Of a DNA stretch of 64,000 bases, positions 30,842-38,654 are shown one piece after another. The stretch is from IMG/VR virus record IMGVR_UViG_3300028920_000050, positions 37,395 through 101,394 of that record; one strand, given 5' to 3'. Both the position numbers and the translations under genes were made by a program. The notes beneath the pieces are model-generated. The model ran no database searches. It was given only the letters and a program-made list of their open reading frames with translations, and was not told where the DNA came from. How positions within the stretch are numbered: position 1 is the first letter of the stretch; the number at the start of each line of letters is the position of its first letter. This DNA comes from a virus.

Positions 30842-31831
30842 TTAACCAAGCGTGTATTCCACTAAATTATCCAATTCTTTGTCCAAAACAGCATCAGAAA
30901 AGTACATTGGATACGGTATTATGCTAACATACTCAGGAAAATAGTTATTGAGTATTTCACACGCTCTCTCATATAACAAACTATGTCTATACGTATTAAA
31001 TGGTATGAAAATAAAAACATACATCAAATCAACTAAATAAGTAGTCTCTCCATATCCAGAATAATCTATAGTTCTTTTTAAAATGTCACGGTGCGTTCCA
31101 AGATCTTGCACACGATGTATATCCGGGTCAAATGTAATTGACCCATTATATTCACATGAATAAAACCCGCTTTTATGTGCTGACTTATAAAGTATCTGTG
31201 CATTAAAATTAAACAACCAATATAAATATCTCTTAATGCCAGACTCTGTTCCTTTAGCCTTCGCCCCCAAAAGAAAATATGTAAGTTCATTAGAATAATA
31301 ATCAACAGGAAGGTTATCCCTGAAAGAAACACCAATCCTTTCATATAGTACTTTTGTAAACTTTATAGGTACAGCCCTTAAGTGAAATATATCATCAATC
31401 TGCCTTATCTTAGATTTTATTCCGCCAAAAAACTTACCGAATGTATTGAATAATGCTTTAAGCTCCTCAGCTGACGTATACTTTTTATAGTTGGTCCACA
31501 CTAACCTCTTCCACATGTAATCACCATAATCATAATTATATGGACCTATTATAGAATCTCTATTATCACTGGCAGAATAATATACACTATCTTTTTCTAT
31601 AAATAATGTATAACAATAAATCTTTCCCTCTTCAACATCACTGTCTTTATAGTACTTGTTAGTACCTACATAAACAGTATCTCCATCGTACACATCGAGA
31701 GGATACCCTTTACTGTTTTTAACAAGATGATAAACACCATCTTCTATAGGTGAATTATCTGTCCAGCTTATATCTACTATGCCCGGATCAAAAGAGTGCT
31801 GGCATACAAGTGGACTGATATGTATATTCAT
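30842..31831 (-). CDS. Baseplate protein, gpI-like with Fn3-like N-terminus (329 aa)
   Basis: Residues 1-90 look like a fibronectin-type domain (VDISWTDNSPIEDGVYHLV, then GKIYCYTLFIE). The rest matches the P2 gpI / tail protein I family: LPVDYYSNELTYFLLGAK, GTESGIKRYLYWLFN. It follows the gpJ-like gene with a four-base overlap, the usual J-I order. Links the baseplate to the fibres. Confidence 0.75.
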   Translation of the reverse strand: MNIHISPLVCQHSFDPGIVDISWTDNSPIEDGVYHLVKNSKGYPLDVYDGDTVYVGTNKYYKDSDVEEGKIYCYTLFIEKDSVYYSASDNRDSIIGPYNYDYGDYMWKRLVWTNYKKYTSAEELKALFNTFGKFFGGIKSKIRQIDDIFHLRAVPIKFTKVLYERIGVSFRDNLPVDYYSNELTYFLLGAKAKGTESGIKRYLYWLFNFNAQILYKSAHKSGFYSCEYNGSITFDPDIHRVQDLGTHRDILKRTIDYSGYGETTYLVDLMYVFIFIPFNTYRHSLLYERACEILNNYFPEYVSIIPYPMYFSDAVLDKELDNLVEYTLG

Positions 31832-33324
31832 TCCTGGCCACCCTCCACTGTAATATTAAGATTTCCTAAAACAGGAAGTTCATACTCAGTCATTTCTATA
31901 GATGACACACCCTCTGTTCCTCCCTGACGAAAAAGCTTATTAACAACAATGTCATCTACACGATTATCTACTTTATAGAGTACAGTAATGTCTGAAGGCC
32001 GTATAGTTGCTTTAAACAACCAATTATCTTTTATAAAATAATCACTGGCAAGCCTTGTGTAATAGGAAGCCATCTCTGCATTACTTAGTGTAGAATCTGC
32101 AAGCTTTATATAAATATCAACATCAATAGCTACCCTGACTGGCGGATAGACTGTAATCACATATCCTATTGCAGACTTACTCTCAAGATACGTTTTAAGA
32201 TTAAAAGACTGTGCTTCAGTTACCTCTCCATCCCCATTTACATCCACATAGGCAGCTAAATGTCTGTTACTTGTAGCAAAGAAACGACTATCAAAAGATA
32301 CATACCTTGCACGTATACCGAACAGTGGGTTCTCATCAATCAGCTGCTCTATATCAGGAATAGTAATTCCCCGATCCTGTGCATTAATATAACCAGGAAC
32401 TAAAAACTTAGTCTCTTCAGTTGTGTATGTATTAATACCTCCCTCAGCCTCCTCTATATTAATTACATCAGTAAACTCTGTTATAGAGCTATCTATAAAC
32501 TCAGTAATAATACCCGCGGGTACATTACCTTTATCTCCGTCACTCTTCCTCCACTTAGAAGTTACCTTTGCACCTTCAGGTATCAGAAGCCCCTTACTTC
32601 CATCACCAGACTCTATGTATGGAACATAGTCATTATTAAGTAACACCCTGTAGTGCTTGTTATAAAACTGACTGTTACGAAAAGTTTCAACACGCTTCCA
32701 TTCCTCACCATTAACAAACAGCTGCATGGAAGCTTCCTGATAATTTCTATCAGAACATTTTACAAAAAAGTATTTACCATCAGCCGTACCGAAATCTTCT
32801 ATAATAGTTTCACCCTGAGTAACAACAGCATTTACACTCGACTCTCCTGATTTTATAAGTTGTGTTTCAAATACTTCATAAGGTATATTCCTCCCGGTTT
32901 CCACATCAAGATACCCTACCTTATAACCGGCAGGTAATACTATATCTCTCTCAAGCGGAGAGAAAGTTATCATAACTGTAGTTACAGCACTAAGGTATCC
33001 TCTTCTTTTAAAATTGAATATATCAATGTAGTTCCTTATGTTCTCAATCTCTCTTGCATGAAATGGATTTAATTCATTGAATGTACGATCAGTATAAAAA
33101 GAAAGTACATCACCTACATAAGAAAAAGCCTCAATATCCATCATGAGTGGATCATTATCATCGAAATTACGAAAATACTCCTGATGGTTCGCTTCGAGAT
33201 AACTTATAATTCCATCCTTGAAAGACTGAAAATCCCTACCTGTATAATCAATCTGATCAAAAGACCCCCTTACAAATGTACTCACATACGAGCTTACAGG
33301 TACTGAACTATTTACTTCTGACAT
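31828..33324 (-). CDS. Baseplate wedge protein, gpJ/gp6-like (498 aa)
   Basis: The N-terminal region is characteristic: YTGRDFQSFKDGIISYLEAN, then DDNDPLMMDIEAFSYVGDVL and YTDRTFNELNPFHAREIENI. This is the BaseplateJ family that forms the wedge ring with gp25 and gpI. 498 residues is within the usual range. Starts 19 bases after the gp25-like gene. Confidence 0.85.
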   Translation of the reverse strand: MSEVNSSVPVSSYVSTFVRGSFDQIDYTGRDFQSFKDGIISYLEANHQEYFRNFDDNDPLMMDIEAFSYVGDVLSFYTDRTFNELNPFHAREIENIRNYIDIFNFKRRGYLSAVTTVMITFSPLERDIVLPAGYKVGYLDVETGRNIPYEVFETQLIKSGESSVNAVVTQGETIIEDFGTADGKYFFVKCSDRNYQEASMQLFVNGEEWKRVETFRNSQFYNKHYRVLLNNDYVPYIESGDGSKGLLIPEGAKVTSKWRKSDGDKGNVPAGIITEFIDSSITEFTDVINIEEAEGGINTYTTEETKFLVPGYINAQDRGITIPDIEQLIDENPLFGIRARYVSFDSRFFATSNRHLAAYVDVNGDGEVTEAQSFNLKTYLESKSAIGYVITVYPPVRVAIDVDIYIKLADSTLSNAEMASYYTRLASDYFIKDNWLFKATIRPSDITVLYKVDNRVDDIVVNKLFRQGGTEGVSSIEMTEYELPVLGNLNITVEGGQE

Positions 33325-33343
33325 TTTGATCTCCTTAAATCAA

Positions 33344-33724
33344 TTATATATTTTCATTATCAAGTTTAAATATAACTTTATCCTCAAGCTCTGCAAAACT
33401 TAAACCAATTATAAGTGCTGACTCTTTTTTATTACGTGAGTCCTGAATGTATATATTAAGTAATGTGTAATCTGGAACTACACGTGTAACAATACGTTTA
33501 ATGCAAGCATAGAACTCTGGACCGTATATTTCCTGTTCGGTTCTATGTATATAATCAATGGGAAGCTCCTCCTCATCAAACTCATCATTCATAAGTCTTT
33601 CACCGTGATGCATAGTTAAAGCACAAAGTAACTTTCCCATCTCTGAACTTATACCTTCATCTACAGCAAATCCTTTTGTTTTGCTTATTAAAAGAGGAAA
33701 ACTTCTAGTTCGTATTACTGCCAC
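33344..33724 (-). CDS. Baseplate wedge protein, gp25/gpW-like (126 aa)
   Basis: HGERLMNDEFDEEELPIDYI near residue 40 is the gp25 family signature (G-E-R-x-x-N-x-E), followed by the helical-beta core ending IIGLSFAELEDKVIF. Cytoplasmic assembly of the baseplate around the tube; family role well established. Neighbours on both sides are baseplate genes. Confidence 0.85.
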   Translation of the reverse strand: MAVIRTRSFPLLISKTKGFAVDEGISSEMGKLLCALTMHHGERLMNDEFDEEELPIDYIHRTEQEIYGPEFYACIKRIVTRVVPDYTLLNIYIQDSRNKKESALIIGLSFAELEDKVIFKLDNENI

Positions 33725-36046
33725 TTATACCTCCTGAGACTTCACAAGCACTTTAGTTCCTGCACTTATAGATGTCTTGGTAGCATCCTTGCTCATCGTA
33801 AAAGTATTTGATTCTTCGTCAACTGTTAAAAGAGTAGTTCCTTGAGGTATTCCCCCTCCCTCAGCTCTTATTGACCACCCTGCTTGTGCCGGTGATATAT
33901 TACCATTTCCAAAGTTACTCCCTTCCTCAATATAAACAGTCTTAGTAGCGGGTAACTCAAGTTTTTCAGGATCTATACCGAAATAATTAAACATAGCAAG
34001 AAAAGCTTTTATTCCATCAAACACTTTATTAACACCTTCCTGATCAAAAGAAGGATAACCTGTAAAAAAATAGAGACCGAGTGTAAGGTGATTATCTTTT
34101 ATAAAACCATTACTACGAAGATGGTTCATATTACCTTCAAGTTCTGTCCTTATTAACTCGTTGCCCCCTGGTCCTCCCCACACAGATCCATTGACAGGAG
34201 GCATATACCAAGCACTTGCGCTTGCACTTAAATCCTTTAATGTATTTATAAACTTCTCAATAACATCAATGGTTTTTGATATAATATTAATGTAATAAGT
34301 GACGAGCTTTCTTTTGTCCTCTATAAGTTTAACCATATCCTCAAGTGGATTATTAAAAGAGTCGAACAGATTTCTAAAGTTTAACATCTCCCGTCTTACA
34401 GTATCAAACATAGTCTTTATAGGTGGAACAAGCTGAGCGAATGTAGTACCTATCCAGGGAGTAGTTGTAGAGGACACTGGGGGAGGAACATCATAAGCCT
34501 GTTTAAATGTTGGTATATAAATAGGTCCGCTATCATAAACAGATCCTACCTCGTCCTCTGGATAGCTTTCAATAATACCAATCTCATTTCTATAGACACG
34601 CAATCTGCAGGTACCATACTGATCAATACCCTCTGCATCTCTCATTGGATAGTTATACATGTTACCTATAGAATCATCCTCTTTAGACACAGATCTTCTG
34701 AATACAAGAATAGCATTTCCATTCGGACCCCAAGAATAATTAGCACCATCAGATCTTGGAAACAGTCTTTCTATTTCAGCTTCCATACGGGCACATACTT
34801 CACCAATCATATTTTGGTTGACTCCGTACCTGCTTGACCGCTTGCCTCCTCCATCTACACTATTAAGCCCACACACCCACACATCAAAATCTGAATTATC
34901 TTCCGCATACTGTTCCTGTAATGTCTTTACAGGCCCGTCAAGACTTACTTCATCTCGTGGTGTTTGTGCTTCTTCTTTATAAAAACTTATACGTATATGT
35001 GGTATACACGTTATTTCTTTTGAAAAACCAGTAGCTGTAGCTCCTTCATCCTCATTAGCTGCTGGATACATATTTCTCCGCTTACTGAAATCAGTACCTT
35101 GTATAGCTACTATTAAACTTGTCCAGCTTACTATAGCATCATCTCGCTGTCTCCTTACACTTACCTTAAACCCCTTAAGTGTAGCTAGTAGTACAGGCTG
35201 CCTCCATATCTTAGGAAGAACTTCCTTAAGATTATCGAACAGCTTATTTGGAAATGAAAAAGAAACAATAAAGCCGGCACCCATTACCACATCGGACTCA
35301 CTGAAGTTAGGACCTACTGTATCAGTAAGTAAATCAAGTGCCTTTTCTATCCTTTTTTTCTTCTCTTCATCCTCCTCTTTTTCATCCTTCTCCTCTACCT
35401 CACCGAGTAAACCTCCGAGATAGTTATTTACAATCTTCCTGGTACGGGCAGCAGTTACATCAATCGTTCCAGCGGTCCCCCTGAACGACTCCGCAAAATA
35501 AAACGCATTATTGATCTGCTCAAGAACATTACCTACACCCCTTCTGGCTTCATTAGGATATATAGGTAAAAGAAATGCTCCTGTATCCTCTATGCTACTA
35601 AGCATATCATCAATGTAAGCTATAACTTCATCTATGACAGCAGTAAGTGGATTTAAAGATATAAACTTTGTAAGTTCAGATATAATCTTCATTACTTCTT
35701 CTATAGCTTTAAGTATGGTGTCAGCTTTCTCCCCCACCTGACTAACTAGATCAATAAACCCCTGAATAGCATCACCAAGCTCAATACCTGCTTGGCCCAT
35801 ATAAGAAAAGTCGCTGTGTATATCCTCAGCTTTAGTTTTTAAGATCCTGCCTTCTTCCCCGGCAAAATTATATTCCTCATTACGCTTTTCATACCAGTCT
35901 CTAGATCTTAATCCTGAATTATACCAGATGTTTGTACTACGGAACTCGGACCACAGGTCAGATATACTGCCTCCCTCCTTAAAAGGAGCAGTAGAAGCAC
36001 CAACTACAGTGTTCTTATCTCCGTTATTTTGAGTTACCTGTGCCAT
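33725..36046 (-). CDS. Large baseplate structural protein (773 aa)
   Basis: Long helical N-terminal part (about 60-250, with an acidic EEKDEKEEDEEKKKR linker), a central mixed domain and a beta C-terminal domain (WSIRAEGGGIPQGTTLLTV). No known family can be named. It lies between spike and gp25-like genes, so it is assigned to the baseplate by position. Its start overlaps the 58-residue gene upstream. Confidence 0.65.
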   Translation of the reverse strand: MAQVTQNNGDKNTVVGASTAPFKEGGSISDLWSEFRSTNIWYNSGLRSRDWYEKRNEEYNFAGEEGRILKTKAEDIHSDFSYMGQAGIELGDAIQGFIDLVSQVGEKADTILKAIEEVMKIISELTKFISLNPLTAVIDEVIAYIDDMLSSIEDTGAFLLPIYPNEARRGVGNVLEQINNAFYFAESFRGTAGTIDVTAARTRKIVNNYLGGLLGEVEEKDEKEEDEEKKKRIEKALDLLTDTVGPNFSESDVVMGAGFIVSFSFPNKLFDNLKEVLPKIWRQPVLLATLKGFKVSVRRQRDDAIVSWTSLIVAIQGTDFSKRRNMYPAANEDEGATATGFSKEITCIPHIRISFYKEEAQTPRDEVSLDGPVKTLQEQYAEDNSDFDVWVCGLNSVDGGGKRSSRYGVNQNMIGEVCARMEAEIERLFPRSDGANYSWGPNGNAILVFRRSVSKEDDSIGNMYNYPMRDAEGIDQYGTCRLRVYRNEIGIIESYPEDEVGSVYDSGPIYIPTFKQAYDVPPPVSSTTTPWIGTTFAQLVPPIKTMFDTVRREMLNFRNLFDSFNNPLEDMVKLIEDKRKLVTYYINIISKTIDVIEKFINTLKDLSASASAWYMPPVNGSVWGGPGGNELIRTELEGNMNHLRSNGFIKDNHLTLGLYFFTGYPSFDQEGVNKVFDGIKAFLAMFNYFGIDPEKLELPATKTVYIEEGSNFGNGNISPAQAGWSIRAEGGGIPQGTTLLTVDEESNTFTMSKDATKTSISAGTKVLVKSQEV

Positions 36047-36200
36047 CCTTTACCCCGGCCATTTTCTTTAATTTAGCTATCTCTTTATTATACTCAATAT
36101 CAAGTAATTTTTCAATCTTAAAAAGAGATTCCCGAACAAACTTTAGCTGTTCAAGCTGCTTTTCAAACATGCTTTTTGGCCTTTTCTTAGTATCTGACAT
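36024..36200 (-). CDS. Small coiled-coil protein (58 aa)
   Basis: Start at 36200 with GAGGT upstream, stop inside the next gene. One continuous charged helix (MFEKQLEQLKFVRESLF, then IEYNKEIAKLKK). Probably a baseplate assembly factor or linker; function unknown. Confidence 0.7.
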   Translation of the reverse strand: MSDTKKRPKSMFEKQLEQLKFVRESLFKIEKLLDIEYNKEIAKLKKMAGVKDGTGNSK

Positions 36201-36214
36201 TATTTACCTCAAAA

Positions 36215-36228
36215 TGTAATATCTTACA
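36215..36228. repeat. Palindrome variant TGTAATATCTTACA
   Basis: Directly follows the stop codon of the Cys-rich spike gene (TTAAATG on the minus strand) and precedes the 58-residue gene. Confidence 0.8.
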
Positions 36229-36229
36229 T

Positions 36230-36676
36230 TTAACTGCCCTGACAGTCAGACTGCCCACCATCCACTATTTCAATAGTACAAGATCCAGTAATAGGTGTAA
36301 TAACACCTGTCTGGTTATGTGCTGAGTTTATGGCACACGAACAAGTAGCTGAGTCACCTTTTTTCATACAGGCTTTTCCATTCTCTTTGTTGTCTGTCAT
36401 CCCCGCATTTATAGTATATGAACCTGTATTAGTTGGTGTATCTGTATGTGTACCTGCTTTTTGTCCTGGTGACTCACACCCCCAGGCAGGTAATGATCCA
36501 CCAGACGGATTCGTAATCTTGTCAGTTAATACCTTTTTACCTGACGGCATTTCATTATCAGTATCTTCATTTACAGTACAGTCATCTTTTCCACCTGAAC
36601 TTATACCAGGGATCGCAGCTGCGTTCTGAGTTACAGAGAACTCAAAGTCTACATTAACATGATCATCTGCTGCCAT
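36230..36676 (-). CDS. Cys-rich spike-tip candidate (148 aa)
   Basis: Encoded directly after the gp5-like spike, where PAAR-like tips are usually found. Ten Cys are spread over the chain, with KACMKKGDSATCSCAINS near residue 100, and there are many Gly/Thr/Asn turns. The sequence does not show a clear PAAR motif, so the tip role is inferred from position and the MKKGD-type turn only. Confidence 0.55.
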   Translation of the reverse strand: MAADDHVNVDFEFSVTQNAAAIPGISSGGKDDCTVNEDTDNEMPSGKKVLTDKITNPSGGSLPAWGCESPGQKAGTHTDTPTNTGSYTINAGMTDNKENGKACMKKGDSATCSCAINSAHNQTGVITPITGSCTIEIVDGGQSDCQGS

Positions 36677-37827
36677 TATGTTGCCACCGTATGCTTTCCG
36701 CCATTGATATCAACCTTTCCGTTTTCCATTGATATCTTATTTCCATTCTTACAGTCAATAACTGTACCATCACTATTCATTGTATATTTATTACCTGTAT
36801 TTTTACCATCCTCAACAATGATACCTGATGAGTCAAAGGTCGCCTTGTGACCATTATTAGTATCATCAATAACCAATGATTTATTTGTTCCATCAAGTTT
36901 AATGTTGTACCCGAACAAATCGAACTCAAGTGTCTTATCAGACTCTTTGATCTCAAACTTAACCTTATTAGTTTCAAACAGGTTAGTAAGAAACTCAGCA
37001 CTTCCTGTTGTAAGATATTTAAAAATAAGTTCTAAAGCAGGAGATGTAATTTCATCCATAACACTTGAAGTGGGCGGAGTATTGATGCCCATGATTAATT
37101 TATAACCATCAGCTGTATACTCTTCTCTCGATCCAGATGTATAAGCAGCACCACCTGACTTATGTGTATAACTATCAGCTATATATTTATGATAACGCTT
37201 ATCCCCACTTTGCTCATGGAACTCCCCCATAACACTAAGGCGCATAGCCTTACCTACTGTCTGTACAAGCTCATTACCTATAGACCTGACATAGCTACCA
37301 AGTACTTTCTTCTTATCTCCCCCGCGAATAACCTGAACTTTATCCCGGATCACTTTTCGCTCGAAAGTACCATCCTCAAGCATGCGCATATAAGATCCAG
37401 ACAAATCATGAAACAAACCTATGAGTTTAAAATAATCATCAAATAAAAGTCGTCCAGTATTATTTTTAAGAACCTTCTGCTGTTCACCTACAGACGGAGC
37501 ATTGGATTCCCCAAATCCATCTATCTCATAATAGCACCCCGTCCATATAGGCTTTGATGGATCAAACCTCTCAAACTCAATCCACACACCAGTACCTACT
37601 TGAGGGACAGTATAATCATTTATAGTAGGAACACTTGCCCTGGCCCATTTTGTAGTTATACCTTCCACCAAGAGTTTCGCTCTTACTCTTCCTTGGTTCA
37701 TTGGATCTTTATTGTCAACAACCCTTGCCCTGTACTTTCCGATCATAGGCTGGTAAGGTAAACTTGCATTTACACCCAAAAACTTTAATAAAAGTTGTCT
37801 TACATAATTTTCAATCTTCTGCCACAT
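36676..37827 (-). CDS. Baseplate spike, gp5/gpV-like (383 aa)
   Basis: The OB-fold of the gp5/gpV family lies at residues 25-100: KYRARVVDNKDPMNQGRVRA, VPQVGTGVWIEFERFDPSKP and WTGCYY. The C-terminal third (ESDKTLEFDLFGYNIKLDG, then VIDCKNGNKISMENGKVDI) has short repeats expected of a triple-stranded beta-helix needle. No lysozyme domain is present. Forms the membrane-piercing central spike. Confidence 0.85.
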   Translation of the reverse strand: MWQKIENYVRQLLLKFLGVNASLPYQPMIGKYRARVVDNKDPMNQGRVRAKLLVEGITTKWARASVPTINDYTVPQVGTGVWIEFERFDPSKPIWTGCYYEIDGFGESNAPSVGEQQKVLKNNTGRLLFDDYFKLIGLFHDLSGSYMRMLEDGTFERKVIRDKVQVIRGGDKKKVLGSYVRSIGNELVQTVGKAMRLSVMGEFHEQSGDKRYHKYIADSYTHKSGGAAYTSGSREEYTADGYKLIMGINTPPTSSVMDEITSPALELIFKYLTTGSAEFLTNLFETNKVKFEIKESDKTLEFDLFGYNIKLDGTNKSLVIDDTNNGHKATFDSSGIIVEDGKNTGNKYTMNSDGTVIDCKNGNKISMENGKVDINGGKHTVAT

Positions 37828-38654
37828 TACTCAATCCCTAAAGCTTCTTTATCTTCATCTAACTGTTTAAGTGCAGAAAACACATCTGTTGCTACACTAA
37901 GTTCATCTTCCACAAGATAATCAGAGAAGTTATCAAATGCTTCCATTTTCATATTGTCGTGCATAGCTCCATAAACAGTATTCATTCTGCTACCTTGACT
38001 GGAAAAAAGAGATCCAGAATAATCCCCAAAACCAAATACAGCTTTCATTCTTTGTGTAAGAAGGTATTCATTTACTCCAGCTGCATCTCCTGACAATACG
38101 TTAACCCCTTCCTGGTCCTTCATCTCCCCGACTTTTTCTTCTGACTTTTTTGACTGATTGTCACTTATCTTCTTATTGAAAATCTCAAGTGACTCCTGAA
38201 AGTCAAACATAGATACTATCCTTTCCTTAAAACCTACCCCAAGTACACTGGCAATAGTACCTACCATTCTCTGACCTTTTTTTATAAACTCATCAGTGGT
38301 TATACACCCCGCCTTTGCTTTAAAACCCCCACGTGAGTCAAGTGTGTTAGTTAACTCTTTGAGAGTATAGGTTCCCTCCATCTCCCCAGGACCCTTAAGG
38401 CTTACACGTGTTGGTACAATCCCCCAGGTGGTAACTGTTCTCTGCTGTATGTTAGTATTAGATATCTGCTCAGAGTTTTTTACAAATGAATTACTTCCTA
38501 GCATAACGTCAGCCGATTGAAGAGTTAATGTAACATCATTAAAGAAAGAGTCTTTTATTTTCTTTATGTATGTTTCATATAGATCACGTGGACTTCCTCC
38601 ACTACTTCCACGATTGCCTCTTCGTCCTCTATTACGTCCCGGTCTGTAAGCCAT
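37827..38654 (-). CDS. Baseplate hub-associated protein (275 aa)
   Basis: Starts with an Arg/Gly-rich low-complexity tract (RPGRNRGRRGNRGSSGG), then a beta domain with VSLKGPGEMEGTYTLKEL and a helical C-terminal half. Precedes the spike gene and abuts the 991-residue gene by one base. No family recognised; hub position inferred. Confidence 0.6.
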   Translation of the reverse strand: MAYRPGRNRGRRGNRGSSGGSPRDLYETYIKKIKDSFFNDVTLTLQSADVMLGSNSFVKNSEQISNTNIQQRTVTTWGIVPTRVSLKGPGEMEGTYTLKELTNTLDSRGGFKAKAGCITTDEFIKKGQRMVGTIASVLGVGFKERIVSMFDFQESLEIFNKKISDNQSKKSEEKVGEMKDQEGVNVLSGDAAGVNEYLLTQRMKAVFGFGDYSGSLFSSQGSRMNTVYGAMHDNMKMEAFDNFSDYLVEDELSVATDVFSALKQLDEDKEALGIE

